Source: Arcanobacterium haemolyticum DSM 20595
Lineage (GTDB): Bacteria > Actinomycetota > Actinomycetes > Actinomycetales > Actinomycetaceae
DNA: 64,000 nt
Assembly: GCF_000092365.1 (NCBI RefSeq)
Contig: NC_014218.1
Coordinates: 1,550,001-1,614,000, forward strand
Direction: 5' to 3'
This document shows positions 35,709 to 45,619 of this stretch, in pieces. The notes beneath the pieces are model-generated. The model was not told the origin of the DNA. It made no database searches and saw only the letters and a list, made by a program, of their open reading frames with translations. A program made the translations under genes and the position numbers. The stretch's first letter is position 1; every line of letters begins with the position of its first letter.

Positions 35709-36715
35709 CAGCCTACCCTTACTCGTGGATCAACTAGAGAAATGGCAACGTCAGATAAGAATGCACCAGTTAGCGTACAGGTTCCAGCGAACGCAACAAC
35801 AGCTGCTGTTCCATTAATATCGGAACCGGTAATCGTTCCCACAGAGTAGATGCCCATACCGTTCCAGCCATAGACCTGTTCGGTGATTGCAGCACCCAAG
35901 ATGAGTGTTGCGATACCGAATGCGAAGTATGTGGCAATTGGTATGAGGGCGGTGCGGAGCGCGTGTTTGCGAATGGCGGTGCCGAAGCGCACTCCTTTTG
36001 CACGAGCCGTGCGTACATAATCCGCCCCGAGGGTATCGAGCATCAAGTTGCGCTGGATTCGCGAATATGAGGCAACTGACGCCAATGCCATACTGATCGT
36101 TGGCAACAGCAGGTGTTGGGCACGATCTAGCAGTGCTGGGAAAAATCCAGTGGGGGGTACTGCCGATGTTGGGCCAATGAAGTTAAAGATTTGATAGCCG
36201 GCAAAGTTATTTGCGTATGTGGCCCCGATTTGCAAGAACACGGCGATAACCATTGCAGGTGTAGAAATGATCACCATTGCAATGATCGTGATGAGGCGAT
36301 CACGCTTGGAGTACTGGTGAACTGCAGCCCATGCACCAAGGGAAACGCCACCAATAATTCCAATAAAGAAGCCAAGGAAAACGAGCTGGAGAGAAATCGG
36401 CACTCGATTTGCGATTTCAGCATTGACGCTATTTCCGAGTGGGGAGTGGCCCCAATCCCAGTGGCTAATCATACCAACCCAGTTAAAGAAGCGATCAAGA
36501 ATCGGATCTGTTGGGTTAATGTTCCACCCGGTAAGTCGCTGATCAACGGTTCGAACAACCTCTTCGTAAGGAATGTTCTTACCAGATGTAATTTCCGCTT
36601 CAATGAGCATCGAACGCGGATCTAGCTGAGTGCCAGCAATAAAGTAGGCAAGGGTTACTGCCACTACCAGCAAAAGCAGATAGTTAAGCAGTCGCCGAAG
36701 AATGAACTTTAACAT
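35708..36715 (-). CDS. oppB: Oligopeptide ABC transporter permease OppB
   Basis: A 335-residue permease. The MLKFILRRLLNYLLLLVVAV start is the standard OppB N-terminal helix; a periplasmic loop (residues 30-110) and five more helices follow, with the EAA motif YVRTARAKGV. It is the first gene of the oppB-oppC-oppDF unit. The 269-base gap to lipB is a divergent promoter region holding the GGTAAATTACC palindrome; no gene is seen in it. Confidence 0.94.
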   Translation of the reverse strand: MLKFILRRLLNYLLLLVVAVTLAYFIAGTQLDPRSMLIEAEITSGKNIPYEEVVRTVDQRLTGWNINPTDPILDRFFNWVGMISHWDWGHSPLGNSVNAEIANRVPISLQLVFLGFFIGIIGGVSLGAWAAVHQYSKRDRLITIIAMVIISTPAMVIAVFLQIGATYANNFAGYQIFNFIGPTSAVPPTGFFPALLDRAQHLLLPTISMALASVASYSRIQRNLMLDTLGADYVRTARAKGVRFGTAIRKHALRTALIPIATYFAFGIATLILGAAITEQVYGWNGMGIYSVGTITGSDINGTAAVVAFAGTCTLTGAFLSDVAISLVDPRVRVG

Positions 36716-36842
36716 GCGAGGCTTTCTGTCCGGCGGTGTTCTCCGCCTCGCGGGGACGATAAAACACCGGTTTTCTTATTCTCTTATTTTGGGAGTGTAT
36801 AACGGATAGCCATACTGACTCACATTTTAATGCAACTTTGTG

Positions 36843-36853
36843 GGTAAATTACC
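36843..36853. promoter_or_regulatory. Candidate operator upstream of oppB
   Basis: GGTAAATTACC is a perfect 11-base palindrome 128 bases upstream of the oppB start. It shares the GGTAAAT half-site with the palindrome before oppA, though the spacing between half-sites differs. Confidence 0.4.
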
Positions 36854-36984
36854 ATTCGGTCCTACCCTAATGCACACGATATCTAATTATCTCGATTGAA
36901 AGTTATCTTAACCAATGGCGAACTAAGCGACATCACATACTCACAAGTCGCATAAGACTAACGTCCCGGACTACGCTTATTGGT

Positions 36985-37770
36985 GTGCAGATCGTTAATT
37001 TATTATCGTGTGGCCCACTCCCATACATGGATGTGGACTCCCTTCAGCGTTTTCTTCACGCACGAATTGCTTGTGGTTCCGAACCAGACACGCTCATTGT
37101 GTGGGAGGCGGACCATACATACACTGCTGGACGGCGCACACAGCCACAAGATATTCCGAACGACGACGTTCCGGTGATCGCCATGGACCGCGGCGGGTCT
37201 GTCACTTACCATGGTCCCGGCCAGTTAGTGATCTATCCCATTGTTAAAGTCACGCCACCTAAAGACGTCGTTGCCTTCGTTCGCACAACAGAACAGCTCC
37301 TTATTAAGGCGGTAACATCGTACGGCCTCACAGCGAAAGCCGTAGATGGCCGATCCGGAGTGTGGATTAACGCAGCTGATACTCCCACACATATCGAATC
37401 GAAACTCTGCGCAATTGGCATCAAGTTCGCAACAGATACAACGATGCATGGCATGGCTTTTAACGTCACTACAGATCTTGATCGCTTCATGCGCGTGGTC
37501 CCATGCGGAATCACCGATGCAGGCGTCACGTCGCTCCAACAACTCGGCGTCACCGCAAGTCTAACTGATGTTGCACAGCACCTCATACCATTCTTGAGCG
37601 ATGGATACCAGAAGTTCTTGGCGCGTCCAGACCCCTGCGTCGTCGTCCATCCACACCCAACCCAGTTATTAAACGAAGCCCTGGCTTCTCACCCAACTGT
37701 GCCAGCGCGAACCGGCGTAGCATGGAACAAAGAATCTAAGGAGGCGCCGTGGCCGTCGCAGACCGCGTGA
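36985..37770 (+). CDS. lipB: Octanoyltransferase LipB
   Basis: A 261-residue enzyme that moves octanoate from acyl carrier protein to lipoyl domains. The motif [17 protein letters not shown], the catalytic Lys region ESKLCAIGI and the catalytic Cys in VVPCGI are all present. The start is GTG at 36985 with no Shine-Dalgarno; TACGCT (36972-36977) ends 7 bases upstream, which suggests a leaderless transcript. The C-terminal 50 residues are longer than in the minimal enzyme. It overlaps lipA by 22 bases. Confidence 0.95.
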   Translation: MQIVNLLSCGPLPYMDVDSLQRFLHARIACGSEPDTLIVWEADHTYTAGRRTQPQDIPNDDVPVIAMDRGGSVTYHGPGQLVIYPIVKVTPPKDVVAFVRTTEQLLIKAVTSYGLTAKAVDGRSGVWINAADTPTHIESKLCAIGIKFATDTTMHGMAFNVTTDLDRFMRVVPCGITDAGVTSLQQLGVTASLTDVAQHLIPFLSDGYQKFLARPDPCVVVHPHPTQLLNEALASHPTVPARTGVAWNKESKEAPWPSQTA

Positions 37771-38798
37771 ACCCAGAACATCGCAAGCTCCTGCGCGTCG
37801 AAGAGCGCAACCGCGAAACCCCAATCGAAAAGAAGCCAGGCTGGATTAAAACCACAGCAACTGTCGGAAGCGAATACACAGATATGCGCAACCGAATGGA
37901 AGGTGCCAGCCTCCACACCGTGTGTGCAGAAGCAAACTGCCCAAACATTTACGAATGCTGGGAAGATCGCGAAGCATCGTTCCTCATCGGAGGCGATATT
38001 TGTACACGCCGGTGCGATTTCTGTTTCATCAAAACAGGAAAACCAACGGAATATGATCGCGACGAACCGCGCCGCGTGGCCGAATCCGTGGTCAATATGC
38101 GCCTGAACTACGTCACTGTTACGGGCGTGACTCGTGATGATCTTGACGACGGCGCATCCTGGCTCTACGCCGAAACGTGCCGCGAAATCCACCGCCAGTC
38201 CCCAACCACCGGCGTGGAACTTTTGATCGATGATATGCGCGGCGGCGAAGCCTCCCTTGCGCAAGTCTTCGAATCGAAGCCAGAAGTCTTGGCGCACAAC
38301 CTCGAAACGGTTCCGCGAATCTTTAAGAAGATCCGCCCGGCATTCCGCTACGAACGTTCTCTCGATCTCATCACGTTCGCGTCCGAATCGGGGCTTATTA
38401 CCAAGTCCAACCTGATCTTGGGCATGGGCGAAACGTGGGACGAAATCATCCAAGCCATGCAGGATCTGAAGGACGCACAATGTGACATCCTCACGATCAC
38501 ACAGTACCTGCGCCCCTCCCCGCTCCATCACCCGATCGATCGTTGGGTGAAGCCAAAGGAATTCGTTGAACTATCCAAGATTGGGTATGAGATGGGCTTT
38601 GCTGGGATCATGGCTGGGCCGCTGGTTCGCTCGTCCTACCGGTCTGGTTCCCTCTGGGCGCGTGCCATGAAGCACAAGGGATGGGAGATTCCAGAAAACT
38701 TGAAGGCCATCGGTGCATCGGCCGAACAGGGCCTGGGCGTTGGCGGTGGCCATGCCCGCCAGGAAGCAGCAACTCTTGTTGCTCGCGGGCATTGCTGA
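37749..38798 (+). CDS. lipA: Lipoyl synthase LipA
   Basis: A 349-residue radical SAM enzyme that inserts two sulfurs into the octanoyl chain. The auxiliary cluster Cys set [12 protein letters not shown] and the radical SAM motif CTRRCDFC are intact, and the C-terminal RSSYRS contact is present. An AAGGAGG site inside the end of lipB fixes the GTG start at 37749. Together with lipB it provides the lipoyl cofactor for 2-oxoacid dehydrogenases or the glycine cleavage system. Confidence 0.96.
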   Translation: MAVADRVNPEHRKLLRVEERNRETPIEKKPGWIKTTATVGSEYTDMRNRMEGASLHTVCAEANCPNIYECWEDREASFLIGGDICTRRCDFCFIKTGKPTEYDRDEPRRVAESVVNMRLNYVTVTGVTRDDLDDGASWLYAETCREIHRQSPTTGVELLIDDMRGGEASLAQVFESKPEVLAHNLETVPRIFKKIRPAFRYERSLDLITFASESGLITKSNLILGMGETWDEIIQAMQDLKDAQCDILTITQYLRPSPLHHPIDRWVKPKEFVELSKIGYEMGFAGIMAGPLVRSSYRSGSLWARAMKHKGWEIPENLKAIGASAEQGLGVGGGHARQEAATLVARGHC

Positions 38799-38833
38799 TC
38801 GCGCATCATCTAACTCGCGCTGCTAAAGCGAAC

Positions 38834-38884
38834 GGTGGCCTGGTTTGTGTGTGTGGATCTTCCACACACACAAACCAGGCCACC
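38834..38884. terminator. Hairpin between convergent lipA and the ligase gene
   Basis: Perfect 24-base arms (38834-38857 and 38861-38884) around a 3-base loop. No U run follows on either strand, but the position between convergent genes favours transcription termination. Confidence 0.75.
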
Positions 38885-38895
38885 TGCCATCAGCA

Positions 38896-40452
38896 TCAGA
38901 TCCTGGCCAACACCAGTTCTTTGACCTCGGCCATGTTGATCTTGCCGTTAGCATTGGTTGGCAGAGCATCAACAACAACCAGCACACGCGGCGCCTTGAA
39001 CCGGGCAATGTGGGCTTGAGCGAAGTCACGCACAGCCTTAACGCTTGGAGCCTCAAAACCTGGGCGGAGTACGATGGCCGCTGCAACAGCCTGCCCCCAC
39101 ACCGGATCAGGGATTCCCACCACGGCAGCGTCAGATATTTCTGGCATGTGGATCAGCACGTTGGAAACTTCTTCAGGGATCACCTTTTCGCCGCCCGTGT
39201 TGATCTGGTAACGCACGCGCCCAACAATCCACACGAATCCGTGCTCATCACGCCGGGCCATATCTCCTGTATAAAGCCAACCATCGCGGAATGCTTCGGC
39301 GCTAAAATCTGGATCCTTCCAGTATTCGCTCACCACGTTCGGGCCGCTAATCACGAGTTCACCTTCAGCAGCTTCGTTTCCGTCTGCCCCAACGATCTTG
39401 GCTTCCACGTGGGCGAACGGCATACCGATCGCGCCCCTGGCTTCATCTAGAAGATCCTGCGAGAGCATGAAACCGGATGCTGCAGCTTCCGTCATCCCCC
39501 ACACGTTCAACGGGCGCAACCCGTGTTCTTCCATTCGCTTCAACAAGGCAGGCGGGCAAATCGCCCCACCGATCAGCGGCAACCGGAACGCAGAAAGATC
39601 ACGCGCCACAAAATCCGGATGCGCCATCAACGCAGCATAAATCGTTGGCACCGCGAACATCATGGCCACCTTGCGGCGCTCCAGTTGCTCCAACACAATA
39701 GCCGGAGAAAATTCGCGCACAATCACAACGGTTCCGCCATGGCTAAACAGATCCAGCGTAGTCCCGTTAAAACCGCCAATATGCGTAAGCGGAACAGTCA
39801 CCAATTCAACGTCATGATTCGAATACTCAAATCCTTCACGGAAGTTCTGCGAACCCCACCACAGATTTTCATGGCTCAAACACACGGCCTTCGGGCGCCC
39901 CGTAGAACCGGAGGTGAACAGCATCGCACCGCCCAAAGATTCCACATCAGCCAGATCAGGCAACACATCGCCCAGTTCAGCCGGATCAACCGCCGAATAG
40001 CTCGCCACCAGCCGGCGGTATTCGCCAGGAGCATCGGCGGCGGAAGCAGCCGCGTCGTCGTCAATAACAAAAAACTCAGCCCCACCGCACCCGGCTCGGT
40101 CAATGCCACGCACGGCAGTCTCTGGATCCGCCACAACCACGCGCGCACCCGAAAACCGCAGCAAATCTTCCAACTCCGGCACCGCGAAACGGAACGAAAC
40201 CGGCACGAACACCGCGCCCAACCGGGCACACGCCACATGCAACAGCAAATGATACGGCGAATTGCGCGAAATCAGCGCAACCCGATCCCCCGCCCCCACG
40301 CCACATTCGGCCAGCATCCCAGCCAACTGGCGCGTAACCTGCGCAGCCTCCGCCACACGCACCGCCACGTCACCGTAATGAATCGCCACGCGATCCCCAT
40401 GCCAGGCAGCCGCCTGATCTAACGAATATGCAGGGTTGAAATGCGGCTTCAT
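38896..40452 (-). CDS. Acyl-CoA synthetase / AMP-dependent ligase
   Basis: A 518-residue adenylate-forming enzyme: P-loop LFTSGSTGRPKAV, acyl pocket motif NVWGMTEAAASG, YTGDMARRDE, hinge GRVRYQINTGGEKVIPEEV and the catalytic Lys in TNANGKI. It resembles the long-chain and aryl acyl-CoA ligase group. No menaquinone genes lie nearby, so I do not call it menE. Its start overlaps the M18 aminopeptidase stop by 4 bases, making a two-gene operon that ends at the long hairpin. Substrate unknown. Confidence 0.85.
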   Translation of the reverse strand: MKPHFNPAYSLDQAAAWHGDRVAIHYGDVAVRVAEAAQVTRQLAGMLAECGVGAGDRVALISRNSPYHLLLHVACARLGAVFVPVSFRFAVPELEDLLRFSGARVVVADPETAVRGIDRAGCGGAEFFVIDDDAAASAADAPGEYRRLVASYSAVDPAELGDVLPDLADVESLGGAMLFTSGSTGRPKAVCLSHENLWWGSQNFREGFEYSNHDVELVTVPLTHIGGFNGTTLDLFSHGGTVVIVREFSPAIVLEQLERRKVAMMFAVPTIYAALMAHPDFVARDLSAFRLPLIGGAICPPALLKRMEEHGLRPLNVWGMTEAAASGFMLSQDLLDEARGAIGMPFAHVEAKIVGADGNEAAEGELVISGPNVVSEYWKDPDFSAEAFRDGWLYTGDMARRDEHGFVWIVGRVRYQINTGGEKVIPEEVSNVLIHMPEISDAAVVGIPDPVWGQAVAAAIVLRPGFEAPSVKAVRDFAQAHIARFKAPRVLVVVDALPTNANGKINMAEVKELVLARI

Positions 40453-41750
40453 GCACCCATCCAGTACGCTTCAAGGATTCGTGCCATCGCAAGCACATCT
40501 GCCGGATTCGTGATTTCACGAACTGAATGCATAGACAGCATGGCAACGCCAACATCTACGGTTGTCATGCCAAAACGGGTGGCGGTCAACGGCCCAATTG
40601 TGGTGCCGCACGGCATATCGTTATTGGATACGAATTCTTGAGTCGATACGTCAGCCACGTGTGCCGCCCGCAGCCAGGCCGCCGAACCGATGGCATCCGT
40701 GGCGTAGCGCTGCTGCGAATTGAGTTTGAGCAACGGGCCCCCACCCAGCACCGGGTGGTGTGCCGGATCGTGTTTGGCGATCTGGTTTGGGTTCACTGCG
40801 TGGCCTGCATCGGCGGAAATGCAGGACGAATTCGCGATGAAGCGCCAGTAGCCTTCGTCTCCTGCCATCGGGGAGGAATCAACGATGCGGCGCAAGGTGC
40901 TTTCCAAGATTGGCCCGCTGGCGCCCGTTGGGGTTCCGGAGCCGACTTCTTCATGATCGAATGCCACGAAGATCAGTACGTCCTGGCCATGTGCGTCTAC
41001 CTCAGCGTTCCCAGCCACTGCCACGAATGCTTCCAGGGATGCGAAAACCGATGTGAGGTTATCTTGGCGCCCGGCGCAGAAGAAATCTTCTCCGTCCTTG
41101 CCACCATAGATCTGATATGGGGCCGTATCGTAGGCGTACAGATCGGTGCCTGCCACGGTGGCGGGATCGATTCCGGCTTGCGCGCAGATTTTGTCCATCA
41201 CGGAGGCTTCGTTGCAGGACCAGATTGGATGGTAGTCCTTTTGGCGGGAGAGTTTGAGATCGTCGTTTTGGGAGCGATCCAGGTGAGGTGCCAGTTGTGG
41301 GATTGTCATGAGCGCATCGGTTTTCACCAGGTGGCGTTCGCCAGAGATGGTGACGATTTGGCCTGCGATGCCCAGATCGCGGTTGAGCCACGAGTTGAGG
41401 AGCGGCCCGCCGTACACTTCAACGTTCACATGCGAGTAGCCTTCGGTGGCGGTGTGTGCTTCGGGCTTGAGTTTGAAGGTTGGGGAATCCGTGTGGGAAC
41501 CGATGATTCGAGCACCAGTTTGCGGGGTGAACGTTTCTGGGAGTTGCCATGCGATAACAGCACCGGAGATCACCATGACTCCGCGGCGCGTATCCGGCCA
41601 TTCGTCTGTTTGTTCGGTTCGCGTAAAACCGGCGTCTTGGAGCCGGCGGGCAACATTTTCTGCCGCGTGGTACGAGGTGGGAGATTCAGTAATGAAGTCG
41701 CCAAAAGCTTGGGCGTAGGAACGTGGTGTGAAGGTATCAAGGTAACTCAT
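40449..41750 (-). CDS. M18 family aminopeptidase
   Basis: A 433-residue cytosolic zinc aminopeptidase. The family motifs are intact: GSHTDSPTFKLKP (first metal His and Asp), FDHEEVGS (catalytic and metal Glu), and CGTTIGP with the following segment for the last metal ligand. It releases N-terminal acidic or neutral residues from peptides and fits with the Opp uptake system and PepT. First gene of the pair with the acyl-CoA ligase. Confidence 0.94.
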   Translation of the reverse strand: MSYLDTFTPRSYAQAFGDFITESPTSYHAAENVARRLQDAGFTRTEQTDEWPDTRRGVMVISGAVIAWQLPETFTPQTGARIIGSHTDSPTFKLKPEAHTATEGYSHVNVEVYGGPLLNSWLNRDLGIAGQIVTISGERHLVKTDALMTIPQLAPHLDRSQNDDLKLSRQKDYHPIWSCNEASVMDKICAQAGIDPATVAGTDLYAYDTAPYQIYGGKDGEDFFCAGRQDNLTSVFASLEAFVAVAGNAEVDAHGQDVLIFVAFDHEEVGSGTPTGASGPILESTLRRIVDSSPMAGDEGYWRFIANSSCISADAGHAVNPNQIAKHDPAHHPVLGGGPLLKLNSQQRYATDAIGSAAWLRAAHVADVSTQEFVSNNDMPCGTTIGPLTATRFGMTTVDVGVAMLSMHSVREITNPADVLAMARILEAYWMGA

Positions 41751-41772
41751 ACCTTCATTTTAGCCTTGTTAC

Positions 41773-42540
41773 TTAATCGGCGCGTAACGCTCCTAGAAGG
41801 AAGAGCCACGCATCATGGCCTGGTCGAATTAAATCGACGTGGTTGGCACCTGGCACGATTGCGGTGCGTATTGTGGTGCTTGCGTTTCCGCGTACGCGTG
41901 CGAGTGGGATTGTTTGGTCATCTTCACCGTGGATGATTTGAATGTTGAGTTCATTGGCAACAAATCGTGCTTCGCCAAGTTCTTTCATGCGTGCTCTGGG
42001 ATCGAGTTTTGTGTAGATTCCTGGCAGATTTTCTGGTTTTCCGCCGATCCAGAGTTCGATTCCGGAACCGTCTGGGTGGATGTCTACTTCGTTTGCGAGA
42101 TGGCAGAATGGCGCGAGGCCGATCGCTTTGGTTGGGGGGAGGTCAGGGTCAAGGACGACGTCGATCGCTAGCGTTGCGCCCAGTGAATGCCCGATCCATG
42201 TTGCGTTGGCAAGTTGTGGAAGGTGGGCAAGGGTGTCAAGATCAGCAAGCGTAACATTGGGGTTTCCGCGTTCTTTGCGCATTTCGACGAGGGCTACCCG
42301 GTAGCCTTCTTCGCCTAGTGCGAGTGCTGCTGGGCGTGCGTGCCCTACTGAGAGTGGTGACCGGAATCCTCCGCCGTGAACGAAAACAACAGGTTGTCCT
42401 TCGGCAGGGCCGTACCATTCGATGAATTGTGCGGGGTCGGAACCGTATGGTTCGATTTCTTCGCTGGCAACACTCAGTGCCGCCAGGGTCTCAAGGACAT
42501 GGCGTTCAGGACTATTTGGTGCTACCCCATCAAGGAACAT
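41773..42540 (-). CDS. Alpha/beta hydrolase
   Basis: A 255-residue hydrolase if it starts at the ATG at 42540. The oxyanion motif HGGGFRSP, the nucleophile elbow GHSLGAT, and the late HGEDDQTIP and GANHVDL segments (catalytic Asp and His) form a complete triad. An in-frame extension to 42771 would be 77 residues of low-complexity sequence overlapping the phosphatase gene's 3' end, so it was not used. No good Shine-Dalgarno is visible. Substrate unknown, probably an ester or amide. Confidence 0.75.
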   Translation of the reverse strand: MFLDGVAPNSPERHVLETLAALSVASEEIEPYGSDPAQFIEWYGPAEGQPVVFVHGGGFRSPLSVGHARPAALALGEEGYRVALVEMRKERGNPNVTLADLDTLAHLPQLANATWIGHSLGATLAIDVVLDPDLPPTKAIGLAPFCHLANEVDIHPDGSGIELWIGGKPENLPGIYTKLDPRARMKELGEARFVANELNIQIIHGEDDQTIPLARVRGNASTTIRTAIVPGANHVDLIRPGHDAWLFLLGALRAD

Positions 42541-42652
42541 GGGACAAGTATGGCGCAAATGACTAAAAATCTCACCTTCGTTCGGTGTAAGTACCGGAAG
42601 TTGAGTGATATGCCACGATCCACTATGAATTCGTGGCAGATATGTCCTATTT

Positions 42653-43105
42653 TTAGTTGACGTCCGATCCCAGATCCATAACAAACGCTCGCTGAGCAGG
42701 CGATTCAACGGATTCTGGGTTGTATTCTTGCTGTACGAGTTCGATGGCGTCGTGTGGTTCCATGCCGTCAAACACGGCTAAAATCGCGAGCGCCGTACCT
42801 GTTCGCCCCACGCCTCCAGCACACGTAATTTCTACTTTTTGGTGTTCTGCCGCATCCCATGCTTCGCGCAAGGTTTGGAGAGCTTGGGCGGAGCGGCGTG
42901 GTAGGCGGTAATCTGGCCAATCGATCGCAATGGTTTCATTTGCGCGTGAGATGACGGTTGGCGCACCGAATTTGTTGCCAACTGACGTGGTGAGAACAAT
43001 GGAAAGATCTGCTTGCTCATCAGTGGCCACCCTCCAGGAGCGTCCTCTTATGCGCCGCCCAGAAGGTAGAGTGATCACTCCAGGGCCATCGGTCCACGTT
43101 GCCAT
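42653..43105 (-). CDS. Protein-tyrosine-phosphatase-like protein
   Basis: A 150-residue protein with the Cys-based phosphatase loop CAGGVGRTG (C-x5-R-T) and a preceding IDWPDYRLP segment that can supply the general acid Asp. This points to a small tyrosine or dual-specificity phosphatase. The start at 43105 is set by AAAGGAGG six bases upstream; an earlier ATG at 43129 has none. Possible substrates are unknown. It is transcribed away from icd. Confidence 0.8.
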   Translation of the reverse strand: MATWTDGPGVITLPSGRRIRGRSWRVATDEQADLSIVLTTSVGNKFGAPTVISRANETIAIDWPDYRLPRRSAQALQTLREAWDAAEHQKVEITCAGGVGRTGTALAILAVFDGMEPHDAIELVQQEYNPESVESPAQRAFVMDLGSDVN

Positions 43106-43320
43106 AGCCCGCCTCCTTTGTTCCGTCAAATACGGCTTTGTGTGCAGTTCAAAAGTACCAACGTGAGGGGTGTTTTCCCTAGTGCGAGCGCGTTAAAACG
43201 ACGTTTGGCGGGCAACCTCACATCATTATGTTGATTCAGCCCACATTTCTTCATATTCCTGATAATCTTAACATCAAGACATTTTCGTGATATGACCGTG
43301 AAATTCGAGGGAGAACAGCC

Positions 43321-45528
43321 ATGGTACAGATGATTTACACGTATACAGACGAAGCACCGATGCTCGCATCCGCGTCATTCCTCCCCATTGCTCAGGCGTT
43401 TGTGCGTACCGCAGGAATCGATCTTGTATCCCGCGATATTTCACTTTCCGGCCGTATCATCGCAGCGTTCTCCGATCTGCTCCCCACATCGCTTCGGCAA
43501 CCTGACGCCTTAGCTGACCTAGGGAAACTCACGTTAGAACCGGACGCGAATATTATTAAGCTGCCAAACATTTCCGCATCGCTCCCCCAACTTCAAGCCG
43601 CGATTGCAGAGTTACAAAACCAAGGCTACCCGCTCCCCGATTACCCATTGAATCCGCACACTGAGGCAGAACGTGACGTTCGCGTCCGTTACGATTCAGT
43701 GAAAGGTTCCGCAGTAAATCCAGTACTTCGTGAGGGAAATTCGGATCGTCGGGCACCTCAAGCGGTAAAGAATTATGCCCGGACACATCCGCACACGATG
43801 GCGCCTTGGAGCCCTCAGTCACGTACGCGTGTTGCCACGATGCCCAGAGGCGATTTCAAACATAATGAAGTTTCTGCGGTGGCCGATCGTTCAACGAACG
43901 CACGTATTGTTTTTACAAGAACGGACGGTTCCACACAAGTCATTACTCCAGTTATCCCGTTAGGATCTGGGGATATAGTGGATGCTAGCACGATGGAAGC
44001 GCACGAATTGGATATGTTCTTATCCGGCGCGATCGCGGCCGCTAAGCGTGAGAATCTACTTTTTTCGTTGCATCTGAAGGCCACGATGATGAAAGTGTCC
44101 GATCCGGTTATTTTTGGGCATGCGATACGCGCATTTTTCCCGCGCACGTTCGCACGTTTCGGGCAAGATTTAGCCCGCTTGGGCGTGAGTGCCGATCACG
44201 GGCTGGGTTCGATTTTTGCGAAGATTGAGGGGGACGACGACGCAGCCGTTCGTTCCTCGTTCGCATCTGAGTTAGAATCCGGCCCACGGTTATCGATGGT
44301 CAATTCGGATCGGGGTATCACGAATCTTCATGTCCCATCTGATGTGATCGTCGATGCATCGATGCCAGCAATGATTCGCAATGGCGGCCGTCTATGGGGG
44401 CCAGATGGTGAAGATGACGATACGATCGCAGTGATCCCCGATTCGTCATACGCCGAAATTTACCAGGTAGTTATTGACGATTGCCGCCAGCATGGCGCAT
44501 TCGATCCGGCAACACTAGGCAGTGTTCCAAACGTGGGGTTGATGGCTCAAAAGGCTGAAGAATACGGATCCCACGATAAAACGTTCATTGCGCCGTCTGC
44601 CGGCACAGTTCACATCCTGCTGGATGACGATACCGTGCTGTTGGAGCGCCCCGTAAACGCTGGCGATATTTTCCGCAGCTGCGTCACCCGCAAAGCCCCA
44701 CTCGACAACTGGGTTGAGCTAGCTGTGGAACGCGCCAGATTATCGAAAACCCCCGTCGTGTTCTGGTTGGATCCAGAGCGAGCACACGATCGAGCTGTAC
44801 GTGACGCGGCCCAACGTCGTCTTTCCAAACTTGATACCCATAACCTGGATATCAGTATCTTGCCGCCACGCGACGCAACTCTCTACACTTTGAAACGATT
44901 CCGTGCGGGACTCGATACGATCTCCGCCACCGGAAACGTCCTGCGTGACTACCTCACGGACCTCTTCCCCATTATGGAACTTGGCACATCCGCGAAAATG
45001 CTTTCCGTCGTGCCACTCATGGCAGGTGGCGGACTCTTTGAAACAGGAGCCGGAGGTTCTGCACCAAAACTCGTGGAACAACTCCTCAGCGAAAACCACT
45101 TAAGGTGGGATTCCCTAGGAGAATTCTTAGCCCTGGCTGAATCGCTACGCTTCGCCGGCAGAACCAGCAATAATCCGCAGGCAACCGTGTTAGCCAACAC
45201 ACTTGATACGGCAACCGAACACGTGCTTTCCAACGGACGTTCGCCTAAACGCAACGCAGGAGAACAAGACAATCGAGGCTCCCACATCTGGCTGGCCCTA
45301 TATTGGGCACAAGCGCTACGCGATCAAACCGACGATCCAGAACTCTCAGCACGCTTTGCCGCTTTTGCCCAGGAACTGGAACACAACATCGGCTCGATCC
45401 AAGATGAACTCGTGGCGCTCCAGGGCACTCCCGTGGATCTGAAAGGCTACTATCATCCAGATCCAGTTTCTGTTCAGGCGATTATGTGCCCGTCTGCGTC
45501 ATTCAACCACATACTTCACAATCTGTGA
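43321..45528 (+). CDS. icd: Isocitrate dehydrogenase, NADP-dependent, monomeric type
   Basis: A 735-residue enzyme, the length and sequence of the monomeric (type II) isocitrate dehydrogenase. Characteristic segments include YTYTDEAPMLASASFLPI near the N-terminus, DFKHNEVSA and VFWLDPERAHDRAV. It oxidises isocitrate to 2-oxoglutarate with NADP. A GAGGGAGAACAGCC leader with a good Shine-Dalgarno fixes the ATG. The 190-base upstream gap is its promoter region, with no other gene. No neighbour shares its pathway; gltA is 22 kb away. Confidence 0.96.
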   Translation: MVQMIYTYTDEAPMLASASFLPIAQAFVRTAGIDLVSRDISLSGRIIAAFSDLLPTSLRQPDALADLGKLTLEPDANIIKLPNISASLPQLQAAIAELQNQGYPLPDYPLNPHTEAERDVRVRYDSVKGSAVNPVLREGNSDRRAPQAVKNYARTHPHTMAPWSPQSRTRVATMPRGDFKHNEVSAVADRSTNARIVFTRTDGSTQVITPVIPLGSGDIVDASTMEAHELDMFLSGAIAAAKRENLLFSLHLKATMMKVSDPVIFGHAIRAFFPRTFARFGQDLARLGVSADHGLGSIFAKIEGDDDAAVRSSFASELESGPRLSMVNSDRGITNLHVPSDVIVDASMPAMIRNGGRLWGPDGEDDDTIAVIPDSSYAEIYQVVIDDCRQHGAFDPATLGSVPNVGLMAQKAEEYGSHDKTFIAPSAGTVHILLDDDTVLLERPVNAGDIFRSCVTRKAPLDNWVELAVERARLSKTPVVFWLDPERAHDRAVRDAAQRRLSKLDTHNLDISILPPRDATLYTLKRFRAGLDTISATGNVLRDYLTDLFPIMELGTSAKMLSVVPLMAGGGLFETGAGGSAPKLVEQLLSENHLRWDSLGEFLALAESLRFAGRTSNNPQATVLANTLDTATEHVLSNGRSPKRNAGEQDNRGSHIWLALYWAQALRDQTDDPELSARFAAFAQELEHNIGSIQDELVALQGTPVDLKGYYHPDPVSVQAIMCPSASFNHILHNL

Positions 45529-45619
45529 GACCGACCATATCGCAAGAAAAGAGGTAAGAACTAGCCAAAAGTGCTAACGTTTTCGTGAGTTTTATATGAA
45601 AAGTCAGAAAGAAGTGATC

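Noticed and set aside
40527-41936. A 469-codon open frame on plus opposite the M18 aminopeptidase
   Set aside because: The opposite strand carries all M18 motifs; this frame has no recognisable domain or ribosome site.
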